A stretch of 64,000 bases of DNA from Himantopus leucocephalus (GCA_003993805.1 RSEF01000001.1:147605381-147669380), one strand, 5' to 3'; positions 13,200-26,755 are shown, counted from the first letter of the stretch. The notes: generated by a model from the letters alone, not told the origin. A program made the numbers and translations.

Positions 13200-14400
13200 T
13201 CCATTTGCTCTCCAGCCACCTCAAACTCCTTTTGACAGCCCAGCTCTATCCAGCTTGTTGATACTCTGTCTTTGATGTACAAAGAATAAACCCCAGCTAC
13301 CTACCACAGGCCTGAGCACTAAGCCTTCCGTCTGTGAGAAGCTGTTCTGCAGAAACTGTGATGCACCTGAGCTACTGAAGTTACTACTTGGCTATCAGAC
13401 TACCTGGTTGCAGGCAAATTATGTGGAAAAATACCTGGTTTGTATTTTCTCTCTTCAGTGTTAATGCTGCAGCACTGGAGCCGGAGAGTGGAGAACGGAG
13501 CAGCTCAGCTGCAGAACTGCAACCCAAGATAATTCACACAGTGTTTTAAGTCCCCTTACTCGGCACTAATAGAATTCCTGCTGAACCCAATTATTCCCAC
13601 CCAAAGCTGAATTAACTTGCCTCTGTAGCAGTAACAGTAACTTTTTTGCCCTATCTCAATACAAATTGAGGGAAAATGATTTTACCGAGCAGAACTTCTA
13701 TACTTACCTGCCTCCAGAGTTTCACTTTGGGCCATCTATAGCTAGGTACATAAGTACACATTTCAAACCACTAGCCCAATATTTTCAAACACAAATACCT
13801 CTGGTTTTGAATTAGATAGCTATTGTTACTGGCCATCTGGGTATTAAAAGCCATTGAGTGTATCCATCCTTTTAAAATGTTTCAACACCTCTGGAAAAAA
13901 AGGAACAAAGACTGTCAGGTGCTGTGCATGTATTTTGGGTCTGTGTCTCCTGATTTTCTCCCTGATTGACGTGGATAGATTTATGTGAAGAACATTCTGT
14001 AGAAATTTGGGTCCAGATTAAAACACTGGCTTTAATCAGTGTTAGCAGAGATAGTGGGCAGCAAAGAAGTAGGAACTTGTGAGCCAAGTCTCCATGTTTG
14101 AACTATAGGACAAGGTTAAAACTGCCAAAAATCATGCCACTTTGTACACATGGCTGCTTTGCATGGGCAGCTCAGCTTGCACCCAGGAGCTGTCCTGACA
14201 GCAAATTCCCGGTTTTACACTCGTTGGCAGGCAAGCTTAGTGTATACAGGGGAACAGCACAGAGAAACAATCTTATTCCTTGAATCAAGCTTGAACTGGC
14301 AAGTCCTGATGCACATAATCCCCCCCACCTGCACAGAGAAAAGGGTAAATGGGAATTTTGTCTTACTTTATCAAATGTTATCTTCTCACTCCTTTACATC
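13200..14400. other. gene-free unique DNA
   Basis: Nothing recognisable as gene, RNA or mobile element. Confidence 0.7.
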
Positions 14401-14451
14401 TTTTTTTTTTTTTTTTTTTTTTTTNTTTTTTTTTTTTTTTTTTTTTTTTTT
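14401..14451 (+). repeat. poly-T tract with an ambiguous base
   Basis: Twenty-four T, one N at 14,425, then twenty-six T. The N marks either a consensus failure or a join in the homopolymer, so the true length is unknown. It could be the A-tail of a minus-strand retroelement, but no adjoining body is recognised. Confidence 0.95.
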
Positions 14452-14459
14452 GCTGGTAA

Positions 14460-15670
14460 TAAACAGAAGGAACTTGTCCTTTAAATGACAAACTTCTTTT
14501 TACTTTCCTCATATTGTCAGAAATCATTGTTTAGGCCTTGTTTACCCTTTGCTAGACGCTATAGATGACTTTGCAGGATATTTCTGTCCTGTGTTAATCA
14601 CCAAGGTGTGGCTAGCATGGAGCATACAACAAAACATGTTTAAAGTAACAATGCATGAAAATCTGGTAGCTCTACTTTTTCACTGTATCATCTAAATCCT
14701 TCAATATGAGAAGGAAGACAAAAAATAGTTCTCTTCTCCTCATAACATCTGTCTCATTAAGACATCTTCTCCTGGTCAGTGCAGGTAGGGTTTAACCTTG
14801 AGATATTTTCTCTTCCGTAAGGAGAGACATGGGAGTCTTGAACTGGAGAAGAGCAAATTCTGCTATAAGGCATATATAAGGGATGTTTTATAACCCTTAA
14901 GCCTTCCTGAAGTTCATATCCTAATTTTACTATCCCAGATAATTTTTGTGGAGAGCTTCATAGCTTGGGAGACCAGAAGAGATCACTATTTTTCTCATCT
15001 CAGACTTTACATAGCACACAGTGTTAGAAAAGTTGTCTTGTTGCCCCAGCACAAAGCACATCGTTATGGCTGAACCAGAGAATTGTGTTTCCAAGTTCAG
15101 AGCAAAGTCTGGCGAAGCTGTGATATCGTGGCACAAATCACACTTCTTCCTTAGGCTCCTTTTGGAACAGGGCACTTGGTTAGCCTCTTCTTCTCTGAAA
15201 ATGTCCGTACATCAAGGCTTAAAATGCTTAATGGTGTTATTTGAAAATCTTTTAAATCCACTCATGTGGATGGCAAATGGAATAATTACATAATATCAGC
15301 AATAGCACTAGAATAAGGCAAAATAGGACATCCAGGCTTATACACTCTAAGGTTAAATATGTGATATCAGAAAATTAATTTTACATATGTTTGCTGCTGC
15401 ACAATCCAGGGAATGGTGATAAATGGAACATAGTCTGTCCAGCGAGAAATACCAAGAGGAATACCAAGGGGAGCCAGGAAAGTGTTGTCAGGCAGCAATG
15501 ACATCAGCCTGCAACCCTTGCCAGCCTCTCTCCACCACGTCCACAGTTCCAGATCGCCGCTCTGCAAAGGGCCACCACTCCCTTCCCGTTAAACCACTAC
15601 ACACAGGACCAACTCTAAAAGTGGTTTTTTTTCCCAGTTTACAAGAATGCGTCCTGACTACCTGACATCT
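14460..15670. other. gene-free unique DNA
   Basis: No supported gene. Frames at 14,930-15,293 and 15,367-15,691 are open on both strands over short distances and carry no known motif. Confidence 0.7.
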
Positions 15671-15671
15671 T

Positions 15672-15719
15672 ATGTTGAATATGCAATTCATTTGTTCATA
15701 TGAACAACATATTCAGCAT
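15672..15719. repeat. nested palindrome / inverted repeat
   Basis: A 16-base perfect palindrome, TTGTTCATATGAACAA (15,692-15,707), lies inside a second inverted repeat. The outer left arm is ATGTTGAATATG (15,672-15,683) and the outer right arm is CATATTCAGCAT (15,708-15,719), matching at 11 of 12 positions. Eight unpaired bases separate the left arm from the core. The structure could extrude as a hairpin or bind a dimeric factor. The stem is too short and bulged for a microRNA precursor. Confidence 0.9.
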
Positions 15720-17930
15720 TTCAGATGGACTCCTTTCTTCTTGCCCTACTGTGGTCCCTTCTTCAATTTTGCTTGTTTTCTCCAGAGCTTGTTAAAAGGA
15801 TGAAGGCTCCCATTTTAATGAGTAGATCATCCCTTCCACACTGTGGCTTGTTACCAGATGCTTTTGGGCTGCATCCACTCTTGCAGCTGTTTCTCCTGTC
15901 TGCTTTTGAGGTGTACATAATAACCGAATTCCTTAGTAAAGAATCTGTCATTATGGGGGTCAATCAGATGAGGAAACTGGTGGCTAACTAATTTGCTTGC
16001 TTGGCTTGTTCATTTCATAAATAGAAGAAAATGTTCTTCAGTCAACAACTGATTTATTTTAAAAGTTTAAAAATGTTAGAAAATACTGTGTGGGAAGTGG
16101 AATTTAATCTTCCCAAAGGAGTCGCTGGCCTTCAGTTTTCAGATATTACTTTAAATATACCTAAAAATCATCAATGGTTAAACAGAGCTGCTTCCAAGAA
16201 TGTTTTGATGGCTTACAAAGGTCAAACTAAAGGTTAGTTTAACTATTTTAAGTTCCATAACCTTCAAAAGACAGTGACAGCTGAAATAACTCAGTAATTT
16301 TGTGTAGCAATCAATATAATGGCTGGAAAAGCATGAGAAGGGTTATATAATTTTCAGAACTCACTGTAAAAAACCAGAAGTAATGTTTTTATTGCAAGAG
16401 ATGTATTTTTACTTCAGGATAGATAATGTGCTTTTTCTATACCATTGGAAAAAACTCAGTGAAGACAAAGTACTTCAATTTTACCATAACGCAAACTCAG
16501 CAAAATCAATTCTGTTGTCCTCATTGACAATTATTGAATTATCTTGGAATACAGCTAGATCTTCCCTCTGTTTTCACATTGGAATAGCTCACACAAATTA
16601 GTATTACCACTTGTTAGCATTTTTCTAGGTAAGCAATGTGAAAAGTAAATTCTTTCGGTTATTCTTGTATTCAATTTCAATGGGAATTAAAATCACAGAC
16701 ACTCTATTAGAAGTTATTTTTCATTTCTTTGTATCTACCAAGTGCATCTTGTCACATAAGCACTCTCGTAATTTTGAGGTGAACATGTTCAAGCCTGAGT
16801 CTCGACAAGGGTAGGAATTTCAAGTCTGTGTTAAAAAAAAAGGAAAAAAGCTCCAGAGTCAAATATATTGTTGACTGAAGGATGATCTTATAACTGTAGC
16901 AGTGTTTTTGGATTGGGAAACCTTGTGGTCCCCCTATTTCTTCTGTAATTGTCCTGAGACATCATTCACCTGTTTGATTCTGCCTTCCCTTAACCTTTAG
17001 TATTACCTCAGTCTCCAAATAGCTCCATTCTGGGTCTTTTTTTCTCAGATTTCTGCCACTTAAAGTCTCTGCCTTTTCAGAATGAGGATATCATATTTAT
17101 TTGTGTCTGACATTACAGTAACAGATGCCATAAAAATAGACACAATTTTCTGTAGGGATTGCATGTGAACATTTGAGTGCACAATTTATCTCCTTTGCAG
17201 TTTGATCAACACCCTAGAAAAATAATACTAGAAAAACATTAAGAATAGAACATTGAAAAAACACAGAAAGTAATTAATTAATAAAAATAGGAGTTAGGGC
17301 AAATATAAACTTCTGAGTACATTGAAATGGAATCTAACAATGCCCACGTCTTAGTCTTCCCATGTCTTCCAAAAATAGCTTTGAACACATGTTCCAAAAA
17401 TCACATAAACTGTATTAGCATGTTTGAAAGGAAGATGTACAATAATATTTTTTTATTATTTGGAAAATCCTAGGGTTGGTTAGTTTGTTTGTTTGTTTAT
17501 ATTTTCATTCCAAAATTAAAACTTGAATTACCTTAGTTAATTAAGTAATAAACTGATAAATAAAACTTAATTTACTTTCTGGAAAGGTTGGGCAGCTTAA
17601 CCTTTTATTTTAAACCACTGAGCTTATTTGTAACAAAAAATTATTTACCCCTTTTTAAAGAGATTAAATATTTGCTGAATCAGCATTTATTTGTTACTAG
17701 AATTATTTTATTTTAATCTGTATTTTAGGGAATTATTTTATATATTATTTTCAAATTTTATCCAGCTCTAGTTTGGATATACCAGCCTTTGTTACCTTAT
17801 ATATGGGCCTAACCTGTCAGTTATTCCTGGCAGTTTGCCATTGTTAAAAGTTAATTTAGTATTGATTCATCCATAATTTTTTTCAAATGTATATTTAAAT
17901 TATATGCTACTTTCTTTAGTCATTGACTGG
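15720..17930. other. gene-free AT-rich DNA
   Basis: No gene recognised. It contains ATTAATTA-type text near 17,272-17,284 and a short (GTTT)n run at about 17,483-17,499. The segment 16,030-17,900 is the most AT-rich long unique stretch in the window. Confidence 0.7.
17483..17499 (+). repeat. (GTTT)4 microsatellite
   Basis: Four consecutive GTTT units within AT-rich unique DNA. Short, and of no evident significance. Confidence 0.85.
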
Positions 17931-18130
17931 AGCAATTAATGGCTTGCATGAGGTTTGTCCTTCATAAATATCATTAAAAATTACTCCCTTCAAATGGAAA
18001 TTGAGCTCCATCGAGCTTGTTCTGTCGTGACACAATTACAGCTGTTTTCCTGTTCCAGCTCCGGGGGAATATATATCCATTAAAGAGTCATTAGATAAAA
18101 ATGCACAATCAACTCCTCAGCGGGAACAAG
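17930..18130. promoter_or_regulatory. candidate conserved non-coding block
   Basis: High-complexity sequence set in a simpler AT-rich background, with several homeodomain-type cores (CAATTAATGG at the left end, CATTAAA, ACAATTA) and no long open frame. Its texture resembles vertebrate developmental enhancers, which often sit in gene deserts. I cannot align species here, so conservation is a guess. A small inverted repeat, AATCCAGT-GATGT-ACTGGATT, lies just downstream at 18,288-18,308. Confidence 0.25.
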
Positions 18131-18139
18131 AACCCACTC

Positions 18140-21028
18140 ACCAAGCCATGGGAGCACTCTAGGCAACAGGCTAAATGCAGATACTTTTTTACTTACTCCC
18201 TTTCCCAGACTTTATTGATCTATGGCTCCTTCCTGCACGCTGATGTGGCTTCAGTGCGCTGACATCAGTAAGGCTGAGCGTTAGGTAAATCCAGTGATGT
18301 ACTGGATTAGGCTGCCTTCAGCTAGGTCTGTATTAATCAATTAAATGGACTGAAGGTCTTCCTGGGCACTGAAGTAGGCTGGTACAGAACAACCCACATC
18401 TATGGTAGCAAATTTTTGTCACCCAACAGCCGGGTGCATACATGCACACTGCCTACTGGGAAAGGTCCCTCCACCAGATCACGCTCAGAATTGCTTGGGA
18501 GAAAGCTGGCTGATGCGGGCATAACTCATGCCACGGGCCATCCTCAGACCCTATTAGTCTAGGCAAACCTATCCCAGCAGCCAGAAATGTTGCCATTCAG
18601 TGTTTCATTTGCTAATGAAGAGCTTTGAAGCTTCACTGGAGTGAGGATGACAGCTTGCCAGTGCCAAGGTGGTGTGTTGCCCTGCTTATAACGGCTTTTG
18701 GGTGGGCACGGTTGCAAAAGAGCTTGTCATTACGGACTTCCAAGTAAAGATGGGCTTTGGGAGATATTTTTTTTTTTGGTACAGGTTTCTTTCTTGGATG
18801 CAAGCATCTAAATGCTAGCCTGGGAGCCCTTGGCTTCACTGCTCTTCCAAGAAAGTTTCACAGTGACAGTAACACAAAACACTTCAGTGTACCTGAAAAG
18901 GAATGGCTAAGCTTAAAGGCAAGGCCACGGCTTATTCCTTATACTGCTTTAGCCACTGCTGTGGGGTTTATGTGAGTGGGAGGACAGGGCCAAACATAGC
19001 GTAGGTAGGGTCACAGTGGAGAACACCCTGTATGAACACTATTAAATGGCTACTGAACTACCCCTCCATTTTTGCAGATCTCTTTGTCTCCTGAGAGGCA
19101 GGTGCATCCCTCATCCGAATGGGAGGCTGGTGCAGGTCTAAGGGCCTCCCATGATGTAGCAAGTGACTCTAATACAGGAAGTTTGCCGGTCAGTTTGCCT
19201 TTATAACATCTGATGAATCCAGCTGGAGAGATTATGAATCATGGAGTTGCTGTTAGTACACCACTGTTTACTTGCGTTTTCTTAATATTCTGCTGGGGGT
19301 GGTGGTGCAGACTTCAGAAACCTGACTTTTTGAGTGAACTGACATAGTTCAGAAATTAATCTTGGAAAGTGCAACTCACAAAAACCGATACAACTTGTAC
19401 TACAGCTGTTTCCTCTTGACTGAGAGCCTGTTTTATTCCACAGACAGCTTTTTAGTTAACTGTCCTGCGGGTAGACTTTAGGTGGGTCTTTATGTTACCA
19501 TCTTCAGCATTTTTTTTATTTCCACATTTCCTCTAATTTCTGCCTAAGTAGCTCAAGCTACTCGCACAGTCTCAGGCTGATAATCTAGAAGCGTGCAAGG
19601 GCTAGATCTGTATTTCTTATTAGGTGATTTGTATTTCTCTGTAGAGAGAGATGAGCTCTTCAACACACAGTTATCCATTAGTGTTTATTACTGTTGGATC
19701 TCCTTTGGAGCTTTCTGTTGTCTAAGCTGAAATTTCAAGATAGCAAAATGCCATGTTTTATTTTCAGATAAAATCAGAAACAGAAAGAAAGAAATGGTCA
19801 GCTTTCACTTATCATGAAGTTAAACGGAGTTACACGTGCTGGGTTTATTTACATAAAGAACAATGAGCGGGGGAAAGGAAAGCAAACAAATTATGCAATA
19901 AATGTCTTTGCTTAATCTCTCTATATGTTTCTAAATATTTGTTCCCACTTCTCACTCACTTTGCTTTCCCAAAATGGAATGACTTTTTGTAATTGTTTTG
20001 GAAGCAAACCAGCAAAAGGTAAAGCCTTTTAACCTTGATTCTGCATCAGTTTACAATGCAGGGAATCTAGGCACGGCTGTTCTCTGGGTTCTTATAGTAG
20101 ATGGCACGAAAACATCAACTGAAATTGGTACTGCTATTGCATTTTTGTTTTGCGTATCATCTTTCTGTATCCCAGGGTGTTCCTCTAGGCTGAAGTATTG
20201 TGGGTTTTCTTAATAGGCGTGGTTTTGCCCACCGATTTTATGGGGAAGATTTACAACCAAGCAGTGAGCATAGGTAATTTCCAGTGTTTGTGAGAGTTCA
20301 TAATGTAAAAGTCCCGGCTGCAGCACAGCCCTGGATCATATCTTTAGTTTTAAGACAATCTGAGACCCTAGAAATGAACAACACTGACTTTTGTCCTATT
20401 AAAAATCCAAGGCATTTCTCCCCTCACAACGTAGTCTTCAAAGTAAACTTGACCCTGGCTGTGAAATTCTCTCACACATTGAGATACCAGCTTTTTGTAT
20501 CCCATGGACATGGCAGGTTTCTGACTGATGTTTGGTTTAGACATATACACAAAGTGCCTGAGGCGCCCGCTGAGCCTAAACAAAGAAGCCTGGGGAAGGT
20601 CTCACCATATCTATTGTCTTACACTGACATCGGCCTTTCCATTACAAAGCCCTTCAAGACCAAAAGTAATCAATAATGATGAATGTGGTTTCTTCCCTGT
20701 GCGCATCTGAGACAGATGGAGAGTCACTGTGGACAACAATAGCCTGCAGGCAAAGGCCCTGACATGGTTGTTTAAAAAACCCCTCCAAATGCTTACAGAA
20801 AAACAAGGTGCAAAGTTTTGTGTTTTTTTTCCATATTTGCCTGCCTGATGACAGATTCCTTCAGCACGCTGTAACTGGATTGCCTGCTTGCATGAGGATC
20901 AGTGCTGTTGCCGAGCAGCACCTCTGTCTCAGAGAAATGATGGACAGATTTTCTGCATGATTCTCTCTCTCTGCATCTCTCTTCCTTTCCAAACTCCCAT
21001 TTCCCAAGCTCTCTTTACCCCTTTCTTC
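18140..21028. other. gene-free unique DNA
   Basis: No recognised gene. The longest frame, 20,284-20,676 on the plus strand (130 codons), overlaps an open minus-strand frame (20,368-20,583) and has no domain I know. It has no visible upstream promoter or flanking splice pattern, so it is treated as chance. Confidence 0.65.
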
Positions 21029-21284
21029 ATCTCTCTCCTGTCTTGCTTATGCTGTCTGCTTCCCAGCATGCTCGTTTACAGAGGCATCATATGGCTGGAA
21101 ATAAATGCCTCAGTTAGCCGATCTTGCAAAGAAACTGGTTATGGACTATGCTGCATNTCTCTCTCCTGTCTTGCTTATGCTGTCTGCTTCCCAGCATGCT
21201 CATTTACAGAGGCATCATATGGCTGGAAATAAATGGCTCAGTTAGCCGATCTTGCAAAGAAACTGGTTATGGACTATGCTGCAT
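21029..21284 (+). repeat. 128-bp tandem duplication with N at the junction
   Basis: Two adjacent copies with a period of exactly 128 bases: copy 1 at about 21,029-21,156 and copy 2 at 21,157-21,284. They differ at only two called positions, G at 21,074 versus A at 21,202 and C at 21,108 versus G at 21,236. The only ambiguous base nearby, N at 21,157, sits at the junction. Such an N-marked, nearly identical direct repeat is typical of two overlapping contig ends or two haplotypes joined without merging. A real recent duplication is also possible. Confidence 0.97.
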
Positions 21285-21289
21285 CTTAA

Positions 21290-23905
21290 ACCTCCTTATG
21301 TGTAGCTGTGTTCAGTTAGGGTCAGACGGAGGAAGCAGTCCCACAGTGGCACGTCCCCAGGGAGACTTCAGGTACCACCGCAATGAGCGTGGGTGTAAGA
21401 AAGCAGTCTTGCTGAGGGGCCGGGAGGTTGGCTTCATGTTGTGAGCAGATGCTGCGTATACCTTACCTCATCCCACCCAGCCTGCTCACATTTGTTCTAC
21501 CCACAGCACATCTCCCCTTTGGCAGAAGTATATACCAGTCCTCTGACAAATGCAAAAAAAAAGGGAAATCAAAGAAGAGAAATGATCAGAACCTGATTAT
21601 TTTTCAAGTGTTGGTTTTGTTTTTCATTAGAGTTCTCTTGTAACGCCAGTAGAGGTACAGCTGGGTAGTTGGGAGAGATGATGGTGAGTCATTAGCAGTA
21701 CTTAGAAAAGCATTTACAGTAGTGCTCACCTAAGAAAATGATTTTAGTAAAGCTAGGAGCAAGGAGAGGACAAAAAAGGAACACAAACAGGAACCTGTGA
21801 AGTTGGATTTGGCCCTTAGTTCCAATGAGGTGATAGAGAAGCTTTCCTGTTTAATTGTTATTAACAGAGAGCCCAATATAAACATATTAAGAGTTTTTTA
21901 TTAGAACATGGTAGAAATTAATCAGAAATTGTCCTAATAGTATTTTACATAGAGTGCAACAGATTGTGCAGTAGTGGTTCTAAATAGGGAAATATTACAT
22001 GAAGGTCACATGATATTTTCATGTTTTAATTAGCATATAATGGGACTACTTGGTCTTAAAGTGTGGCTAACGTTGTTTCTGAATTTATGATCCCCTCCCC
22101 ATCAATAGTCAAACCTAGCTGTGTGAACTGCTCCACTGATCACCTAAAAGGATAAGTAGTAATGCCGGCACACTTTGCTTTTCTGAACCAAGGCACATGC
22201 TGTCAGTCATCTGCAGCACCTTGGCGCAGTTATTGACCAATGTTACTGTCTTTGTGCATCAAGGGAGGGGAAAACCCATTGGAGACAAAGTTTGTGACAT
22301 CCAGTGAACGCTTCTTAATTCCCAGATTCCAATTTATATGGACCATGGCCATGAGTGCGTTTCTAACTTTTCCCTTCCCTTCTTTTCTCAGTCTCACAGC
22401 TCCAGAAGAGCAGGTGGGCTCTGCCCACTTCAAGCCCCATTTCTCCCACACCAGTGGAAAGGAAAGAGGAGGGCTGGCATTTTGAATAATTTATTCCAGT
22501 CTTCCCGCATGGGGGAGGTGGTGAAATCAAAGGCTTCTGGAGTCAGTGGGGTTGCACTGTTGCAAATGAGGGCACCATTTAGCTCTGGATCACGCTAATT
22601 CCTCCCTGTGGACGGCCTTTGGAAGAAAATAAAAAAGCACACCCAAAGACAGATTGTTTCCTTTACATTACTAACAAAAGTGTTTATTCTAGTAAAAAGC
22701 TGGAAAGAAGCAATTAGAGACTTCAGGGAATACACTAAGTGAAAATGTGTTTTTGCTTATCCTGGAGTAGAGATAATTCACTAAATTGCTGTATTTTACT
22801 TCTTGTGGTCACCAGTGGCACAGTGACCCCGCTGTGGTAATGCTCCTCTGCCATGCTTTGAAAAATCTGATAACCCTTGCAGCCACCCTGGGATGGTGCT
22901 CGTTACTGCCTGCCTGAGCCCCAGAAATGTGCTGTGTGCCTTGTAAAGGGGACTTCCATGGAAAGTCCCCTGCTGCTTGCTGCCACTGGGCTGTATATAC
23001 AAACATGTCATGTCTTGCTATGTGAAAGGGAAGGGATGGCAAGAGGAAAGTAACCCTAAAAGTCCTTCCTGTGGTTTATTTGCACCAATCCTATATTTAC
23101 AATGTGGCTTCGTCAAGTCTGTTTGGCAAGCTAGTTATCAGTTCCAGCCCAAAAACTTTATTTATCTATCTAATCTCTACTGATTGGACAAGATGAAGTA
23201 AGTAGGAAAGAACAGGATGGACAGATGAAAATGAGTCAATGCAAGCTTTACTTTTAAAATAGCTCTTTCTTCATTATTTTATGTTTTACCCTAAAGCCAT
23301 GACTACTCCCCAAGCACAGATGTGAGTGTTTGAATCCTCTCCCTTCACTCTTCGTACACCAAGTTAAGCTTTTGCCCTGTCTGAAAGGGATGCCCAGGCA
23401 CTGGGGTGGGCATCAAATGACCCCAACAGCTTTCAGCAGCCTTGTTGCATGGTGGGTTGTTACCTTTTCTCGGTTGAGGGTTGGTTCGCTGAAGTATGAG
23501 ACGTTGTGAGTGTACTGTGGCTTTGCCATTTGTGTCTGTAAGTGCACACACACGTGCACTACAGCATATAACAGCAGTGAGGCTGGGGGATGTTACTGTA
23601 CTGTTGCAGCAGCCAGCCTCTCCTAGACACATCCCTGCTGCATCTATCCATCCAACTCAAACCATCTGCTGCTCTGAAGCCACTGATATCTGTCCTTCAA
23701 GGACATTCAACAGCGTTTCTCAACAGAAATGAAGGAAACCTTGAGGAATTACTACCTTTCCCCTATTTCAGTCTGGTATGTCCTCTAGTGTGGCCCCAGC
23801 TGTTTTCATTGTTGTCCACTGTATTTAAACGGAATTTAAAAAAAAAAAATCCACACCTCTCCTAATCTCTACTATCATTTAAAGTTTCCTCTCATCCCTT
23901 AAAGA
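21290..23905. other. gene-free unique DNA
   Basis: No gene recognised. Short overlapping frames on both strands at 22,230-22,600 and 22,796-23,042 lack family signatures. Confidence 0.7.
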
Positions 23906-23909
23906 CACA

Positions 23910-23945
23910 GTTCTAAAATAGAAGTACCCGGTTCTAAAATAGAAG
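23910..23945 (+). repeat. short tandem repeat, 21-bp period
   Basis: GTTCTAAAATAGAAG occurs at 23,910 and again at 23,931, a 21-base period with about 1.7 copies. Probably replication slippage. Confidence 0.85.
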
Positions 23946-23949
23946 ACAA

Positions 23950-26755
23950 CAGCCTACAAAGATGAACTCTAAAAAAAACCCCCAGTGATAATCAGGTAAG
24001 AATACCCCGTTCTCCCTTACATCCTTCCCCATTTATTCTTTTTTCCTGACCTCTATCCAAATCTCAGAAATCGGATGTTTTGAAGGTCGGCAGGCTTGTA
24101 TATACTGAACTCGCCAATTTTGGATAAAGTAGCAGGCTGAATTCCAGCATTGTAGTCTGCCACTGGGTCTCCTTTCCTGCCTGTAGTCTGAGATCTACAG
24201 CTCAGCCTTCTGCAGCACGAATGGAGTGTGAGGAAATAAATTATACGGAAAGGTAATTGGTCCCTCTTGCAGATCACTGGTTTCATGCTTCTGATAAGAC
24301 ATCCATCACCAACCAGTTGTCAGTTTCCATCTTCAGATAGCTTTAATGCAATGTGTATCTCCCTCCTCTGCCAAAAATATTGCAGTGACCTTCTCTTGAA
24401 ATGGCTACACCCTGGGCATCATTAGCAAGATCCACACCTCAAAGGAAAATCTGCAGGTTTTTGACCAAGCAGAGGTAAGAAAACACTGGTGTGGCTAAAG
24501 CTGCCACTAAAAGCATCTGTTGCTGTAAAAAGCAATAAAAAGCTGTAAACCATGAACACAGAGCAGATGCACAGTCTTGGTTGGCTGGTCAGTGCAAACC
24601 CTGCCAGCTTTGAGCTCTTTTCCAAGCCTGTCGGCAGTGGCTCTGTCTTGTGTGGGCTGAGCTTTGGAATTCTCATGCTCTGTCAAACTACTCCTGCTGA
24701 GTCATGGGAACCAGAAACATATAAAGGGGCACCATGTGTCGACTCCCTGAGATGCACTGAACTCAGGGACTGGCCATACCAAGTCTTATCCTACAAAAGC
24801 CTGGCATCGTGTTAATGAACAATTTCCTGATGGGCTGCTCTCCACAACTGTGGGAGTGTGTTCTATTTTGTCCTGTATTACATGCCAGAGACCAGGCAGA
24901 TCGCAGCTGGGTGAAAAAAAAAAAAAAAAGGAAAAAGGTGTGGCCCTACCACCATCTGTATACTTCCCCTGTGCCTGACTAACAGGAATTAAGTCCAAAC
25001 TGTTTCTGTGGCATCATTCAGTCAAACATCTTTACTCAATTAAACCACAAATGGTCAATGTATTGACTTCCAAGGGTAGATGCAGCAGCCCAAACTGAAG
25101 AGGTGGAACCTATTCTTCCTTAGCGAATTGGCACCCTGAATAAAATCAGTGGTGGCAAGAACAAAATCTGAAATGAAACTTCTTGATCTGGCTCCATTTC
25201 TTCCCAGCTGGATCACTGTTCTTAGGATGCAAGGGCTACATCCGTACCACTGGACTAAACACCCCTGGGACTGTTCTTAGCAGCTGTCAGGGAATGAGCC
25301 ACCTTCACCCATGGTATTACCATCTCTCTCCCCAGAGCAGTGTCTGCAGGCAAACAGCTGGCTGGGAATGGTCTCTGGGCTTGCTAGCTCCCAAACCACA
25401 CCTGTGGACTATTATATTAGGATGTGATGAAGCCTTGCCAGAAACAGTTCTAATAAATTAACAATACAGATGATCAAGTTTCAGGGACCAGGAACGTTCG
25501 TTGGCACTGTAACAGATATACCACAGTAGATACAGCCAAGCAGCCCACGTTCTGGACAAAAAACTGTATTTTCAGCCAACAGCAACTGTTTTCTGGTGTC
25601 TGAGACACCCTCACTTTGGATTTCTAAGGCACGCTCAAAGCTGCCACATCAACAGACCACAAAACTGGTTAGATATCTTATCTGTGTTGAACATTCCTAG
25701 TTGGTAAGTTACCCTCCATTTGATCTTTTTCTGTTTCATCTCCTAGTTTTAACCACAGCCAAAAACAATGCTTGCAGTCCATGAGGAGTTTAAATTATAA
25801 AGCTGATGCTGAAATTACAGTCTTCATGCTTTAAATTATGCTTCCAACTTGGACGTTAACCTTTTCTCACTACATCAGGATCAAACCCATGGGGCTTTTC
25901 CTTTCTGCATTTGGTCATCAAGTGAAAATGCTTTCCTTCTGCCTGACCCACAGGATCTGTTGCGATGGGCAGGATGGTGTGATCATATGTCAAAGTGCAG
26001 AGCCCGGGTGGTGCCTTCTTAAGTTGCTTTTAGTGTACTGAAACTGTCACCACTCCTGTGCTCTCAGAACCATGTGACAGGAATTATGTTGTGTTTTACA
26101 AATTCTGCCTGTTGTAAATTACCTTGTACACCTAAATGATACATAAGGCCTAATAATAGCAAGAGCAAAAGCTTCTCCAAAACACTTCTATGCATCATTC
26201 ATAAGAGTAACGGAGCTCACTGTTCAGTTCTGCTCTTGATCTTGAAGGTACTTCTTACCGGGTGTTTTTTACTAATCTGACTAACAGTGCACGCAGAGGT
26301 GTACATGCTCATTAGGAACTCCTTGTAATTGGTGTACACTCAATCTCATGTTCGCTAATGAACTCCACTGGTGCCCCTTGTCTCTTGCCCTCCATCCCTC
26401 ACCCTGCTGATGATTACACGCAGGACAATCCCACCAGAACTCGTGGGCCACGATGCAAACTGAGAGCTGCCAACCTGACTGCATTTACAAATTTTGAGGG
26501 TGGGAGAAATCTCTGCAAATGTCATTTTAGTTTCTATTACACTGGTAGATTAGTTTTCTAATGTGTCTGTAAATGGGTATATGATTTGCTAATCATTTAT
26601 TACCCACAACTCTCTAGCATGTTTATATGAAAGCCACAAATATACTTTAATGTGGATACAAAATGCTTAAATGTAGCGTTACCTAAATGAGCATAATTAC
26701 CAAATGATAGGGGGTTTTAAAAGTTTATTTCTTTATTTATTATTTATTTTTCCCT
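23950..26755. other. gene-free unique DNA
   Basis: No recognised gene. A 16-A homopolymer lies at 24,914-24,929. The segment 26,260-26,700 is high-complexity and AT-rich with repeated TAATG/CATTA-type cores, and could be a conserved non-coding block next to the CR1, but nothing in a single sequence proves that. Confidence 0.65.

Noticed and set aside
14150..14488. 112-codon frame ending in poly-Phe
   Set aside because: Its C-terminal part is the poly-T homopolymer containing an N.
20284..20676. 130-codon plus-strand frame
   Set aside because: No known motif, overlaps an open opposite-strand frame, and is within the length expected by chance in 64 kb.
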